Part shown: piece by piece, positions 46,001-56,631 of the stretch | How the letters are laid out: each line of letters starts with the position of its first letter | Numbering within the stretch: position 1 is the first letter of the stretch | Assembly: GCA_947496235.1 (NCBI GenBank) | Contig: CANMCE010000001.1 | Span: forward strand, 124,001-188,000 | Length of the DNA stretch: 64,000 nt | Source of the DNA: an uncultured Glaciecola sp. | Lineage (GTDB): Bacteria > Pseudomonadota > Gammaproteobacteria > Enterobacterales > Alteromonadaceae | Reading direction: 5' to 3' | The notes under the pieces: generated by a model | Seen by the model: only the letters and a program-made list of their open reading frames with translations | The model's database searches: none | What the model was told of the DNA's origin: nothing | Position numbers and translations under genes: made by a program

Positions 46001-47187
46001 TATTTGTTACTCCCTGCAGTTTTAGGATAAGCCTCTGGGTATTTCTTGATATGGCTTTTTAATTCTTTTAACTGTTTTTCTAAATGCCAAGGCGGAGTAT
46101 CGTAAACGTCGTTAATGATTTCATCTATCTCACAGATAGAAATTTTCTCTGCTACTTTTAAAGCGGCTAAGATTTCTTCTCTAGTTTTAGTTTTATAAGC
46201 TTCTAAAGCCTCTTTATCTAACCAATTCTTTTCTTGCATCCAAGTTTCAAAGCGAACAATGGGATCCCGTTCTGCCCATTTTTGTTCTTCTTCTTTGCTT
46301 CTGTAGCCGCTAGGATCATCAGAGGTCGAATGGGCGGATAATCTATAGGTCATTGCCTCAACCAACACGGGACAATTTTCTTCTAATGCAATCTTACGAG
46401 CTTGAGCTGTTGCCGAATACACAGCCAACACGTCATTGCCATCAACCCTTATAGTTTTAACACCATAACCAATCCCTCTCGAAGCTATGCCATCACCGGC
46501 AAACTGTTCGTCTGCTGGTGTTGAAATTGCGTAGCCGTTATTTCTGCAAAAGAAAACGCAGGGGCAATTCAGTACTGCAGCCATATTTAACCCAGCATGA
46601 AAGTCGCCTTCAGATGCTGCGCCTTCGCCAAAAAAGCAAATAGTTATTGCCGATTGTCCGGCCATTTTTTGCCCATAGGCATAACCTGCAGCTTGCGGAA
46701 TTTGAGTGCCTAGGGGTGAAGACACTGTCATAAAGTTGAGTGCTTTATCACCGTAATGAATAGGCATTTGACGACCTTTGTTGGGATCGTCTTTATTACT
46801 AAACATTTGATTCATAAACTGCTGTGTTGTGTAGCCTCTATAGACTAGAGCGCCCTGCTCTCGATATTGCGACATGATCATATCTTGAGGTTCTAATGCT
46901 GCTGCGGAAGCTACAGTAGCTGCTTCTTCTCCAAGCGAGGCTAGATAAAAACTGATTCTACCTTGACGTTGAGCGCCGATCATACGGTCATCCAATAATC
47001 GCGTGTAATGCATACTGTTCAGTATTTTTTGTGCTGTATCACGATCAAAAAACTTCACTTTTTTGGGATTAATTTCAACTCCCTGTTCGTTTAACAGTTG
47101 CAACATTGGAATTTCTAAAAGTCCATTTTCAATAACACTGACGTTATGAGAAATTTTGACGTTAGAAAGATGGTTTCTATTTTGCAT
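46000..47187 (-). CDS. bkdA1: Branched-chain 2-oxoacid dehydrogenase E1 alpha
   Basis: The alpha subunit of the E1 enzyme acting on the 2-oxoacids from valine, leucine and isoleucine. The 395-residue protein has the thiamine-diphosphate motif from [18 protein letters not shown] to [12 protein letters not shown] near 185-220. The phosphorylation-loop region reads [21 protein letters not shown], here cited by key residues H, S and [13 protein letters not shown] near 78 is typical of branched-chain E1. It is the first gene of the minus-strand bkd operon. No Lrp-type bkdR regulator lies adjacent. Confidence 0.95.
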   Translation of the reverse strand: MQNRNHLSNVKISHNVSVIENGLLEIPMLQLLNEQGVEINPKKVKFFDRDTAQKILNSMHYTRLLDDRMIGAQRQGRISFYLASLGEEAATVASAAALEPQDMIMSQYREQGALVYRGYTTQQFMNQMFSNKDDPNKGRQMPIHYGDKALNFMTVSSPLGTQIPQAAGYAYGQKMAGQSAITICFFGEGAASEGDFHAGLNMAAVLNCPCVFFCRNNGYAISTPADEQFAGDGIASRGIGYGVKTIRVDGNDVLAVYSATAQARKIALEENCPVLVEAMTYRLSAHSTSDDPSGYRSKEEEQKWAERDPIVRFETWMQEKNWLDKEALEAYKTKTREEILAALKVAEKISICEIDEIINDVYDTPPWHLEKQLKELKSHIKKYPEAYPKTAGSNK

Positions 47188-47529
47188 TAGCGTCTCTTAG
47201 TAACATGCTTGGTAAATAAATTGTCATCTTATTTACGTTTCATTTACATGTAATAGTAGTAGAGAAGTCCATATTTGGTTTTGCTAAATTTAGAAAGAGG
47301 ATACACATTTTGGTGATGATTATTTCAATTACCTCAACCCAATTAGGATACTTGTCCTATTTATCGTTTTTTTGTATTGAAATTATTACATTTTCATAAA
47401 AAATTTAATTCACCAGATTCAAATTTCAAGGAAACTTTGCAACTTGTGTTAGTCTTAGTCGTAATTAATTAATCTTTTAAGAACCCGTTGCCGTTTGGCA
47501 ACAATTTAGAGGGTCGGAGACCAATTTAA
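47188..47529. other. 342-bp divergent intergenic region between bkdA1 and the S8 protease
   Basis: AT-rich, with no coding frame. A weak plus-strand promoter-like pair TTGTAT and CATAAA with 17-bp spacing lies near 47372-47400. A hairpin GTTGCC-GTTT-GGCAAC (47487-47502) sits 28 bases before the protease start, in its presumed leader, followed by GAGGGTCGGAG as a possible ribosome-binding region. Confidence 0.5.
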
Positions 47530-50500
47530 ATGAAATATTTAGCTCTAATGGTGAGTGTTGCTCTAGCATCGACCAATGTTGAGGGTAAAATTAATGAACA
47601 TGCATCCACAAACTTGGTGTTAAACGCCAACTCAGATCAAAAAACTCGGGTTATCAGGTCATTCCCAAATACGGAAAAAGCCACCAACCGAAATGTCACC
47701 TTTGAATATGAAGCCGAACTTAAAAATGGCGATTATATTTATATAATCGAATTGGAAGACGCTCCTGTTGCCGCAAACCAAAATATGGCCCAGTATTTGG
47801 GTAATAGACAAGCGGGCCAACAAAGAAATCAAGCTCAAATAAAATCTTATGTTGCTAAGCTGGAACAACAGCAACAGGTTTTAATCACTAATATTGCAAA
47901 ACAAACTAATAGCCACAAAGTTGTTGCACAATATCATTATGCCCTTAATGGTATCGCAGTTCGAATGTCCCAAGAGGACGCAGCAAAGGTTGCGAAATTG
48001 GCTGGTGTTAAAAGTATTTCAAGAGATAAGATATATAAAAAGGATACCGACAGAGGCCCTGAGTTAGTTGGTGCACCTGCACTTTGGCAAGGCCAGGTTC
48101 CGTCACTTTTAGCTAATCAAGGTGAAGGAGTTGTTATCGGAGTAATAGATTCTGGTATCAATACTGACCACCCGTCTTTTGCGGAAATTAGTGGTGATGG
48201 CTACACACATACAAACCCTCTAGGTAGCGGGAATTATTTAGGAGATTGCGTCAGTGATGCTGATTTATGTAATGCAAAACTCATTGGCGTATATAGTTAT
48301 CCCGATATAACTGATGCTTACGCCGACACAGATGTATTTCCACCTAATCTTCCTCAAAATGGAGAAGATTACGATGGTCATGGAAGCCATGTTGCGTCTA
48401 CGGCCGCTGGTAACGTGTTGTTAGATGTAGCTGAAACGTTTCCAGAATCTGGCGCAGAAGAAAGTGATGGTGTTACCACCGAATTTACCTTTTCGCGTAT
48501 CAGTGGCGTAGCACCAAGAGCCAATATTGTCTCATACCAGATCTGTTATCCAGGCTCAGAATCAGATGGCGATACCTATAACAGTTGTCCGGGGTCTGCC
48601 ATTATTAAGGGTATTGATTCGGCAATTGCAGACCAAGTCGATGTTATCAACTACTCTATTAGCGGTGGTGGTAATCCATGGAATAGTTCAACTGAACGCG
48701 CATTCTTAAATGCAAATAACATAGGAATATATGTCGCCACATCTGCCGGAAATAGCGGTCCTAATCCATCGTCCAGTGAAAAAAATGCCCCATGGTATAC
48801 CTCAGTAGCAGCAAGTGAACATGGTCGCCAAAATGCTTTTGTCAAAGAGTTAAACAACTTTACAGGTGGAAATTCAACGCCCCCGGTTACAAGTGGTCAA
48901 AGTAATTCTGGCAGTATTCGCGCCCCAATTGTTTATGCGGGTGACTTTGCAAATCCAAATGATCCTAACAATGATTCAGCGCAGTGTTTAGAGCCATTTC
49001 CAGCCAACACCTTTAGCGGTCAAATTGTGGTTTGCGACCGCGGCGAAATTGCTCGAGTAGACAAAGCGATTAATGTTGACGCAGGTGGTGCTGGTGGTTT
49101 TGTGCTGGCAAATGTTGATGGCGGAGATACATTTTTAGCCAACGACCAGTACGTCATACCTGGGATACACATTAAAGCGGCTGATGGAAACATCTTAAAG
49201 CAATGGTTAGCTTCTGGAGCTAACCATATGGCGACAATTACCTCTTCAACACGTAACCAAGCTATCGATCAGGATAGAGTTGATATTATTGCTTCCTTCT
49301 CATCCAGAGGTCCAAATGCAACCAATAGTACGTTAACTCCTACCCTGGCCGCTCCTGGTGTAGATATCTACGCTGCTTATGCTGATCAACAGTTTGGTCA
49401 TGATGGGCACGAACCTGCCGCTGGCGATTTCAGTTATTTGCAAGGCACGTCGATGGCAAGTCCTCACGTTGCTGGTGCCGCCGCACTATTGAGCTCAATT
49501 CATCCAACTTGGACACCAGATCAAATTCGCTCAGCTTTATCAATGACAGCAAATTCGTCTATGCGTGCAAATGATGAAACAACGGATGCTGACTATTTTG
49601 ATATGGGAGCAGGTCGAATTAGAGTAGATTTGGCTGCTCAGGTGGGTCTAGTATTAAATGAAACCTATACAAATTATTTAAACGCTAATCCTTCTTCAGG
49701 CGGAGAACCTAAAGCACTTAATATTCCTAGCATAACCGATGATGAATGTTTAGGTATTTGTACTTGGAGTCGAACTTTCACTGCCACTCAAGATGGTAGC
49801 TGGACGGTAAATTCCCAAGCATTTGATCCTGATCTCAACATCACGGTTTCGCCAACGTCTTTTGATATATTGGCAGGTCAAACACAAACCGTAACAGTTA
49901 CAATTGATAGTTTAGCGACGACTAAAACAGAATATGTATTTGGCCAATTAACACTCAGTGCCAGTAATAGTCCTGACCTTAATCTACCTATTTCAATTTT
50001 ATCAAGTCTTGGGGATGTGCCTACTGAAGTAAATTTCAGCGCATCTCGCTTAAATGACATGTATGTAATTGAAGATTTGGAAACTTTCTCATTAGCTGAA
50101 TTTTATGCAACACCTTTTAGCTTAACCAAAGCGACAGTAGTTACAGGTGACATTGCGGAAGATACTGATAACAGTGATTATTTAGATGATTTGGACGATG
50201 GTGTTACAGTGACAGCCGTTGAAGTACCAGCAAATGCGAAACGCATCATTGCTAAAACAGTGGCTTCTACAGCGCCAGATCTAGATCTATTTTTGTTGTA
50301 TGATGCAAACAATGACGGTTTCTTATCCAGTTCTGAAGAATTAGCCAGCAGCTTGAGTTCTAATCAATTTGAAGAAGTGATGGTTAATTTCCCTGAAGCT
50401 GGCACCTACTATGTTGTGGTGCAAAGTTTCTCCGGTTCAAATGCTGCTACTGATAGCTACGAAATGCACTATGCCGTAGTGACCGATCAAAATGACGGGA

Positions 50501-51696
50501 ACTTACAAGTGGATGCGCCTAGCAGCGTGACTGAAAACACCCCATTTTCTATTGATTTACTCTATGATTTAGCTGAGGCAGAAGAAGGCGACGTGTTCTA
50601 CGGCGCAGTTGGATTGTCGAACAATGAAACGAATCCAGATAAATTGGGCATGATAGATGTCAATTTAACGCTTTCCACCTTTGATACAAAAATTGATGGT
50701 ACTCCGACTCGACTTGAGCCTAATGAAACGGCCTCTTTAAAAGTCTTAGTAAATGGAAACACAACGGCTGATACTCGTTCATATAGAATAGAAGTACCGC
50801 TACCCGCTAATACCAGCTTCTCCCAATTTACCACAGAAAATGATGGTCAAATGATAGGAAATAGTTTGTTTTGGGTTGTAGAGAAACTTCCGGGTGACAC
50901 TACTACAACTGAATTAGATTTTGATATTCAACTGTTACCTGAACGAGAGCCAGGGCCAATTGAAGTCTCATTGCTCAGTGAATTGTTAAATCGTAGCTAT
51001 ACTAGTGTGTTAGAGCCTGCCCCTTTTACCAAATTACAGTTAGAAGGTGCTCCGAGCATAGCGGTACAAGGAAATGCGAATAACACCTTTGTTATGCAAG
51101 AGACAGAAACGTTAACTATTCCTGTAACTTTCACAGATCCTAATGATGATGAAATTACCGTTACTTGGACGCAAACCTCTGGTCCCACGGCAACAGTCAC
51201 TCAAACCGCAAGTGGTGCAGATATTGAGGCACCATTTGTGGACACTGATAGTGTCATGAACTTTACAATACAAGCAGTAGATGCTTTTGATAACGCCACT
51301 ACTGCTGATATCAGTATTAGCGTTACCAATAATGAGGCCCCAAGCATAACCACTATTACTGCACCAACATCAGGAACCGGCGGAACACAGATTAACATTA
51401 GTTTTAGTGCCACTGATCCTGAAAATGATGCGTTAACTTATAGCATAGGTGGTGTAAGCGGTAGCTCGAGGAACCTCACGTTGCCAACTACAGGTACCAG
51501 TGTTTCTTATGAACTGAGAGTGTCCGATGGTATTAATGTCACTATAGATAGAGTAACGATTTCTTTAACTCAGACAGCCCGTCCAAACAATAATAGTGGC
51601 GGCGGTGGTGGTGGTAGTATGGGTATTCTACTACTGACCATTGCTGGTCTAATGAGTGTTATGCGTCGCTATAGATACGCAAACGCCGTTGAATAA
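47530..51696 (+). CDS. Secreted subtilisin-like (S8) protease with GlyGly-CTERM tail
   Basis: A 1388-residue exported serine protease. In order: signal peptide (1-18), inhibitor I9-type propeptide (~70-175), S8 domain with D207 (GVIDSG), H284 (GHGSHVAS) and S641 (GTSMASPHVAG), and a PA insert within it (~470-570). Then come Ig/Fn3-like domains, a PPC-like domain near 890-975, and REJ/PKD-like repeats (WTQTSGP near 1215). The last 33 residues are SGGGGGG (1356-1362), a membrane helix and MRRYR: a GlyGly-CTERM signal cleaved by rhombosortase. A probable rhombosortase gene lies 8 kb downstream. The likely role is extracellular or surface protein degradation after type II secretion. It overlaps the converging MATE gene by 38 bp. 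Confidence 0.95.
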   Translation: MKYLALMVSVALASTNVEGKINEHASTNLVLNANSDQKTRVIRSFPNTEKATNRNVTFEYEAELKNGDYIYIIELEDAPVAANQNMAQYLGNRQAGQQRNQAQIKSYVAKLEQQQQVLITNIAKQTNSHKVVAQYHYALNGIAVRMSQEDAAKVAKLAGVKSISRDKIYKKDTDRGPELVGAPALWQGQVPSLLANQGEGVVIGVIDSGINTDHPSFAEISGDGYTHTNPLGSGNYLGDCVSDADLCNAKLIGVYSYPDITDAYADTDVFPPNLPQNGEDYDGHGSHVASTAAGNVLLDVAETFPESGAEESDGVTTEFTFSRISGVAPRANIVSYQICYPGSESDGDTYNSCPGSAIIKGIDSAIADQVDVINYSISGGGNPWNSSTERAFLNANNIGIYVATSAGNSGPNPSSSEKNAPWYTSVAASEHGRQNAFVKELNNFTGGNSTPPVTSGQSNSGSIRAPIVYAGDFANPNDPNNDSAQCLEPFPANTFSGQIVVCDRGEIARVDKAINVDAGGAGGFVLANVDGGDTFLANDQYVIPGIHIKAADGNILKQWLASGANHMATITSSTRNQAIDQDRVDIIASFSSRGPNATNSTLTPTLAAPGVDIYAAYADQQFGHDGHEPAAGDFSYLQGTSMASPHVAGAAALLSSIHPTWTPDQIRSALSMTANSSMRANDETTDADYFDMGAGRIRVDLAAQVGLVLNETYTNYLNANPSSGGEPKALNIPSITDDECLGICTWSRTFTATQDGSWTVNSQAFDPDLNITVSPTSFDILAGQTQTVTVTIDSLATTKTEYVFGQLTLSASNSPDLNLPISILSSLGDVPTEVNFSASRLNDMYVIEDLETFSLAEFYATPFSLTKATVVTGDIAEDTDNSDYLDDLDDGVTVTAVEVPANAKRIIAKTVASTAPDLDLFLLYDANNDGFLSSSEELASSLSSNQFEEVMVNFPEAGTYYVVVQSFSGSNAATDSYEMHYAVVTDQNDGNLQVDAPSSVTENTPFSIDLLYDLAEAEEGDVFYGAVGLSNNETNPDKLGMIDVNLTLSTFDTKIDGTPTRLEPNETASLKVLVNGNTTADTRSYRIEVPLPANTSFSQFTTENDGQMIGNSLFWVVEKLPGDTTTTELDFDIQLLPEREPGPIEVSLLSELLNRSYTSVLEPAPFTKLQLEGAPSIAVQGNANNTFVMQETETLTIPVTFTDPNDDEITVTWTQTSGPTATVTQTASGADIEAPFVDTDSVMNFTIQAVDAFDNATTADISISVTNNEAPSITTITAPTSGTGGTQINISFSATDPENDALTYSIGGVSGSSRNLTLPTTGTSVSYELRVSDGINVTIDRVTISLTQTARPNNNSGGGGGGSMGILLLTIAGLMSVMRRYRYANAVE

Positions 51697-53044
51697 TTAA
51701 CACTCTGGCGGTCATTAATATGGCCGCCGTACTTAACCCGACGATAAAACCAAACCAAAATCCTTTTGCCGCCATTGGTTCTCCAAACCAATCAGTCAAC
51801 CCAAGCACTACAGCTGTCGGAAAACCCACACACCAATAAGAAAATAAAGAAATTATTACCATAGCTTTATTGTCTCTATAGCCTCTTAGGGAATTAGCTC
51901 CTACCACTTGAATACAATCTGAAAATTGAAACACTGCGGCCAATAATAATAATTCTGCGGCCATTTGGATTACGGATGAATTACTGGTATATAAACTGGC
52001 AATAAAGTGTGCGCCCAAGACAGTAAAAGTAGCGGTAAAGCCCACCGTCGTAAACGTAAGTAACAATGCCGATTTATATGCATAGGAAGTCAGGTGCTTT
52101 TTATTTTCTCCCATTAAAAATCCAATACGAATCGCAACCGCCATACCGATTGAAAGAGGTAACATGAAAATAAGCGCACTGAAATTTAACGCGATTTGAT
52201 GAGCCGCTACTGTATTGGCACCAAAAGGTGCTAATAATAAGGCCGCCAGTGCAAACAATGTTACTTCAGCCAAAAGGGTAAAGGCTATTGGGATTCCTAA
52301 CCCAATTAACTGCTTTATTTTTTGCCATTTGAAGCGGCGAAAACCATGAAAAACACGGTATTGTTTTAACTCTGGTTTCATCATGGTGTAAGCGACTGTT
52401 GCTATGGCCATTATGTAGAATACCAACATGGTGGCGAGTCCACAGCCTGGACCTCCCATTTCAGGTAAGCCTCCAACGCCATTAATTAACATATAATTTG
52501 CCGGAATGTTAACGATTAAACCGGCAAACATAATCATCATAGTAGGTCGAGTTCTAGATAAGCCTTCACAGTAATTTCTAAACACTTGATAAACTGCAAA
52601 CGCCGGCATGGAAAAGAACACATAGCCTATATAATCTAGCGTTTTGCTTTTTAATTCAGCAGACATATCTAAATAGTTGAGGACATTTGGTATAAGTGGC
52701 ATTAAAAGTAACACAAGAATACTGACTATTAGGGTTAAATAAAGCGCTTGAAAAACCCAATCAGCTGCCATACTGGTCTTGTTTGCCCCATGAATTCTGG
52801 CAATTTGAGGGGTTAAGGCTAAACACAATCCTTGGATAAATACTAGAAATGGCAAGGTAACACCAAATCCAACTGCCACTGCAGCCATATCCATAGCGCT
52901 ATACCGCCCAGCCATCACTGTATCAGAGACACCCATGAGAGTTTGGGTTACTTGTGCAATTAGCAATGGCCAAGTCAATACGGCTAATTTTTTGATTTCA
53001 ACAAGGAACGCCCCTTTAGCTGGAGCCGCCTGATTCATTGACAT
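51659..53044 (-). CDS. MATE-family multidrug efflux protein, NorM-like
   Basis: A 461-residue inner-membrane antiporter with twelve hydrophobic segments. LTWPLLIAQVTQTLMGVSDTVMAG, read in parts, and DMAAVAVGFG near residues 22-62 match NorM. It exports cationic drugs and dyes using sodium or proton gradients; the substrate range is not predictable. ATG codons at positions 1 and 3 are both possible starts. Its 3' end overlaps the S8 protease gene on the other strand. Confidence 0.92.
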   Translation of the reverse strand: MSMNQAAPAKGAFLVEIKKLAVLTWPLLIAQVTQTLMGVSDTVMAGRYSAMDMAAVAVGFGVTLPFLVFIQGLCLALTPQIARIHGANKTSMAADWVFQALYLTLIVSILVLLLMPLIPNVLNYLDMSAELKSKTLDYIGYVFFSMPAFAVYQVFRNYCEGLSRTRPTMMIMFAGLIVNIPANYMLINGVGGLPEMGGPGCGLATMLVFYIMAIATVAYTMMKPELKQYRVFHGFRRFKWQKIKQLIGLGIPIAFTLLAEVTLFALAALLLAPFGANTVAAHQIALNFSALIFMLPLSIGMAVAIRIGFLMGENKKHLTSYAYKSALLLTFTTVGFTATFTVLGAHFIASLYTSNSSVIQMAAELLLLAAVFQFSDCIQVVGANSLRGYRDNKAMVIISLFSYWCVGFPTAVVLGLTDWFGEPMAAKGFWFGFIVGLSTAAILMTARVLIIQRRLRIYSDA

Positions 53045-53160
53045 TTAGCGTTGCTTCCCTTGGCCGGTTATTTATTAGAATTGTGTTTCCACTATATTCT
53101 TCGAACTTACGAATTGAGGTCTTGCGGGGGTGATAATATCGCCAAGTCAGGCTAAATCAA

Positions 53161-54339
53161 TCATTTTTTTAATAAAGCTCGCATGCTATCGGTTAAGCCT
53201 TCGAGGGTTAATGGGAACATTCGATCTTGCATTAATTCTCGCATGATATGAATGGAAGCATGATAATGCCAATAGTTCTTTGGCTGTGGATTCAGCCATA
53301 CAGCGTATTCAAAATGGTTAAGAATTCGTTGCATCCAGGTGGCGCCAGGCTCTTCATTCCAGTGCTCTACACTCCCACCTGGGTAGGTAATTTCATAGGG
53401 CCCCATAGTAGCATCGCCGACAAAAATCACCTTATAATCTCGACCGTATTTATGGATGATATCCATTACACTGATATCATTTTTGCCTCTACGTCTATTG
53501 TCTTTCCAAACACCTTCGTAAATACAATTATGAAAATAAAAGTACTCTATATGTTTGAACTCTGTATGTGCAGCACTGAATAACTCTTCACACAAATTGA
53601 TATAAGGATCCATAGATCCACCAATATCAAAAAACAAAAGTACTTTAATAGCATTTCGCCGTTCAGGCGCCATTTTAACGTCTAAATATCCGCCATTTTT
53701 AGCCGTAGACGAAATTGTATCTGGAACATCGAGTTGATCACTAGCACCTGTTCGAGCAAACTTACGTAGTCGGCGCAAAGCTACTTTAATGTTTCGAGTA
53801 CCAAGCTCAACATCATTCGAAAGGTTTTTAAATTCTCGTTTATCCCAAACCTTTACCGCTGAAAAATTGCGATTACCATCTTGACCAACTCTAACACCTT
53901 CAGGATTATAACCGTATGCACCAAAAGGCGAAGTACCACCTGTACCAATCCATTTATTGCCACCTTGGTGCCTTTCTTTTTGCTCTTCCAGTCGTTGCTT
54001 TAAGGTTTCCATGAGCTTATCTAAGCCACCTAAAGCTTCTATTTGCTTTTTCTCTTCGTCAGTTAGTACTTTTTCTAATTGCTTGGTTAGCCAATCTTGA
54101 GGAATTTCAGTATCAAAAATATTAATTGCTTGAACGCCTTTGAAATATTCGGCGAATGCACGGTCATATTTATCAAATTGACTTTCATCTTTTATTAGCA
54201 AGGCGCGTGACAAGACATAAAAATCATTAACGTCTCCGCTAATCACTTGTTTTTCTAACGCAGACATCAAATCCAGATATTCAGTGATACTGGTTTTTAC
54301 CTGATGTTTTCGTAAGCAGAAAAAGAAATTAATGAGCAT
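53161..54339 (-). CDS. CoxE-like VWA-domain protein
   Basis: A 392-residue protein. The C-terminal half is a von Willebrand A-like domain with a metal-binding DIGGS motif (LLFFDIGGSMD near 238-248) and a later GDATMGP. The N-terminal half is charged, with LEKVLTDEEKKQIEALGGLDKLMETL, read in parts, forming likely helices. GTGGTSPFGAYGYNPEGVR near 150 is glycine-rich. It starts directly after the MoxR-type ATPase gene, the standard pairing in which the ATPase and VWA protein act together as a chaperone for metal-cofactor insertion or complex assembly. No client gene stands beside it. Confidence 0.88.
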   Translation of the reverse strand: MLINFFFCLRKHQVKTSITEYLDLMSALEKQVISGDVNDFYVLSRALLIKDESQFDKYDRAFAEYFKGVQAINIFDTEIPQDWLTKQLEKVLTDEEKKQIEALGGLDKLMETLKQRLEEQKERHQGGNKWIGTGGTSPFGAYGYNPEGVRVGQDGNRNFSAVKVWDKREFKNLSNDVELGTRNIKVALRRLRKFARTGASDQLDVPDTISSTAKNGGYLDVKMAPERRNAIKVLLFFDIGGSMDPYINLCEELFSAAHTEFKHIEYFYFHNCIYEGVWKDNRRRGKNDISVMDIIHKYGRDYKVIFVGDATMGPYEITYPGGSVEHWNEEPGATWMQRILNHFEYAVWLNPQPKNYWHYHASIHIMRELMQDRMFPLTLEGLTDSMRALLKK

Positions 54340-55176
54340 TTATCGTCTTGCCATAAACATGAGTTTTTCAAACAAATGAATGTCTTGCTCGTTTTTCAAA
54401 AGCGCACCATACAGTGGTGGTAAGGCATTTTTTTGCTCTTGATCTGCCAATACTTCCGGCGAAATATCGTCTGCGACTAATAATTTTAGCCAATCGATTA
54501 GCTCTGAGGTAGACGGTTTTTTCTTTAAACCACCAATTTCTCTCAATTGAAAGAAGGATTTTAGCGCTTGGTCCAAGAGTTGTTTTTTCAAATTAGGAAA
54601 GTGCACATCGACTATTTGCTTCATTTCATCTTCGTTAGGAAAATTAATGTAGTGGAAAAAACAACGGCGCAAGAATGCGTCTGGTAGTTCTTTTTCATTA
54701 TTTGAGGTAATAATGACTATGGGCCTTTGTTTGGCAGCAATACGTTCTTGTGTTTCATACACAAAAAATTCCATGCGATCTAACTCTAGTAATAGGTCGT
54801 TTGGAAATTCGATATCTGCTTTATCGATCTCGTCAATCAACAAAACGGGGCGTTTTTCTGCGGTAAACGCCTGCCACAATTTACCTTTGACGATATAGTT
54901 TTTAATGTCTTTAACTCGCTCATCACCTAGCTGACTATCACGCAATCGAGACACTGCGTCATATTCATACAAGCCCTGCTGGGCGCGTGTTGTAGACTTT
55001 ATGTGCCATTGAATCAAATCAGTATTTAAACTGGAAGCCAACTCTTCAGCCAACATGGTTTTGCCCGTGCCAGGCTCACCTTTTATTAATAATGGTTTCT
55101 CCAACGTAATGGCGGCATTGACCGCCAATTGAAGTTCTTTTGTCGCAATATATTGTTGAGTTCCGGTAAACGCCAT
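54340..55176 (-). CDS. MoxR-type AAA+ ATPase
   Basis: A 278-residue AAA+ protein. Walker A is GEPGTGKTM near residues 36-44; Walker B is LLIDEIDKAD near 113; sensor 1 lies in IIITSNNEKELPDAFLRRC, read in parts, with the arginine finger RRC. It pairs with the VWA gene that follows with no spacing. The upstream DNA leads into the nested inverted repeat. The client is not identified. Confidence 0.92.
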   Translation of the reverse strand: MAFTGTQQYIATKELQLAVNAAITLEKPLLIKGEPGTGKTMLAEELASSLNTDLIQWHIKSTTRAQQGLYEYDAVSRLRDSQLGDERVKDIKNYIVKGKLWQAFTAEKRPVLLIDEIDKADIEFPNDLLLELDRMEFFVYETQERIAAKQRPIVIITSNNEKELPDAFLRRCFFHYINFPNEDEMKQIVDVHFPNLKKQLLDQALKSFFQLREIGGLKKKPSTSELIDWLKLLVADDISPEVLADQEQKNALPPLYGALLKNEQDIHLFEKLMFMARR

Positions 55177-55318
55177 TTTCTTTCCAATTATTCATTAATA
55201 ACATATAGCAAAAAAACACTTTCGTTTTTTGGCATAAGGAATAAGCTTAACACTGTAACATTTTACGATCTTTACAAAACTAAAGATTATGAATATTTGC
55301 GTTTAAATAAAACTAATG

Positions 55319-55520
55319 GCTCTGTTCTCGTTAACTTATGAAATAATCTGATGTATAAGGCTTAAAGAAGGTAGCAGTGCCATTTGAAAGACGCTGTAAA
55401 CCCATCCATGGGCGCTCTACGAAATCATCCATGATTTCGAAGCTTTCAAATGGCACTGCTACCTTCTTTAAGCCCAAGATTAATAGTATGTGTTATTTCA
55501 TAAGTTAACGAGAACAGAGC
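55319..55520. repeat. 202-bp nested inverted repeat (MITE-like or cruciform element)
   Basis: Outer arms of 28 bp (55319-55346 and 55493-55520) and inner arms of 32 bp (55359-55390 and 55443-55474) are each perfect inverted copies. They are separated by unmatched 12- and 18-base stretches. The 52-base centre holds CCCATCCATGGG (55401-55412) and a 9-bp hairpin CGAAATCAT/ATGATTTCG with a 2-base loop (55420-55439). The outer end lies 37 bp before the cysK start. No transposase and no clear target duplication are seen. Confidence 0.9.
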
Positions 55521-55557
55521 TAAGCTAATAGCAAATGATTTAAAGGATAACATCATT

Positions 55558-56526
55558 ATGAGCACATTTGACGACTCTTCACTTTCAATCGGTAATACTC
55601 CACTGGTTAAACTTAATCGCGTCTTAGATGGCGCTAATGTTTATGCCAAAATAGAAAGCCGTAACCCCAGCTTCAGCGTAAAGTGCCGTATTGGCGCAAA
55701 CATGATTTGGGATGCTGAAAAGAAAGGCATTCTGACTAAAGACAAAGAAATTATTGAGGCTACCAGTGGTAATACGGGTATCGCACTAGCTTTCGTTGCC
55801 GCTTCACGAGGCTATAAAATTACCCTTACTATGCCTAGCAGCATGAGTTTGGAAAGACGTAAATTATTAAAAGCCCTTGGTGCCAACCTAGTGTTGACTG
55901 AGCCACCAAAAGGAATGAAAGGCGCAGTAGCTAAAGTACAAGAATTAATGGATGCAAACCCAGGTAAATATGTACCTATGAATCAGTTTGAAAATCCTGC
56001 CAATCCAGAAATTCATGAAAAAACCACTGGTCCTGAAATTTGGGAAGCCACCGATGGCAAAGTTGATGCCTTTATTGCCGGTGTTGGAACTGGCGGTACC
56101 TTGACCGGTGTTTCTCGTTATTTGAAAAATACTAAAGGCAAAGCGATAACTACTGTGGCAGTTGAACCCGAAGATTCACCAGTGATTACCCAAGCATTGG
56201 CAGGTGAGGATTTGACGCCTGCTCCACACAAAATCCAAGGCATAGGCGCAGGTTTTATTCCTGGCAACCTTGATTTATCATTGATTGATGAAGTAGAAAG
56301 AGTCTCTAATGATGACTGTATGGAAATGGCTCGCCGTCTTATGAAAGAAGAAGGCATTTTGGCGGGGATCTCCTCAGGTGCAGCAGTTGTTGCAGCGAAA
56401 CGCTTTGCAGAACGCCCTGAAAACAAAGATAAAACCGTGGTAGTTATCTTGGCCAGTGGTACTGAACGTTACTTAAGTAGTCCGTTGTTTGCGGGTGAGT
56501 TTTCAGAATTAGAAGAAGTACAATAA
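55558..56526 (+). CDS. cysK: Cysteine synthase A
   Basis: CysK makes L-cysteine from O-acetylserine and sulfide. The 322-residue protein matches E. coli CysK throughout: PLP lysine K42 in [28 protein letters not shown] near 68, [17 protein letters not shown] near 142 and [14 protein letters not shown] near 175. The alternative CysM is ruled out by these CysK-type segments. AAAGGAT lies 9 bases before the ATG. Its promoter should fall in or beside the inverted repeat. A terminator follows. Confidence 0.96.
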   Translation: MSTFDDSSLSIGNTPLVKLNRVLDGANVYAKIESRNPSFSVKCRIGANMIWDAEKKGILTKDKEIIEATSGNTGIALAFVAASRGYKITLTMPSSMSLERRKLLKALGANLVLTEPPKGMKGAVAKVQELMDANPGKYVPMNQFENPANPEIHEKTTGPEIWEATDGKVDAFIAGVGTGGTLTGVSRYLKNTKGKAITTVAVEPEDSPVITQALAGEDLTPAPHKIQGIGAGFIPGNLDLSLIDEVERVSNDDCMEMARRLMKEEGILAGISSGAAVVAAKRFAERPENKDKTVVVILASGTERYLSSPLFAGEFSELEEVQ

Positions 56527-56551
56527 AGGACTTCCATTTTTGATAAGTTTG

Positions 56552-56574
56552 AAGGGGCTTTAACGCCCCTTTTT
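56552..56574 (+). terminator. Terminator of cysK
   Basis: A 7-bp GC-rich stem (AAGGGGC at 56552-56558 with GCCCCTT at 56565-56571), a 6-base loop and a T-run, 26 bases after the cysK stop. Confidence 0.88.
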
Positions 56575-56631
56575 CATTGAAGTAATTTACACCTTGGCCG
56601 ATAGCATAATAAGTTAACCAGAGAGCCTATT

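Noticed and set aside
53161-55176. MoxR-VWA pair as a ternary defence or contractile system.
   Set aside because: Only the two-gene chaperone pair is present; no third component, nuclease or effector lies nearby.
55129-55341. 70-codon plus-strand frame running from moxR into the inverted repeat.
   Set aside because: Begins inside moxR on the opposite strand and ends in the repeat arm; no ribosome-binding site or recognisable domain.
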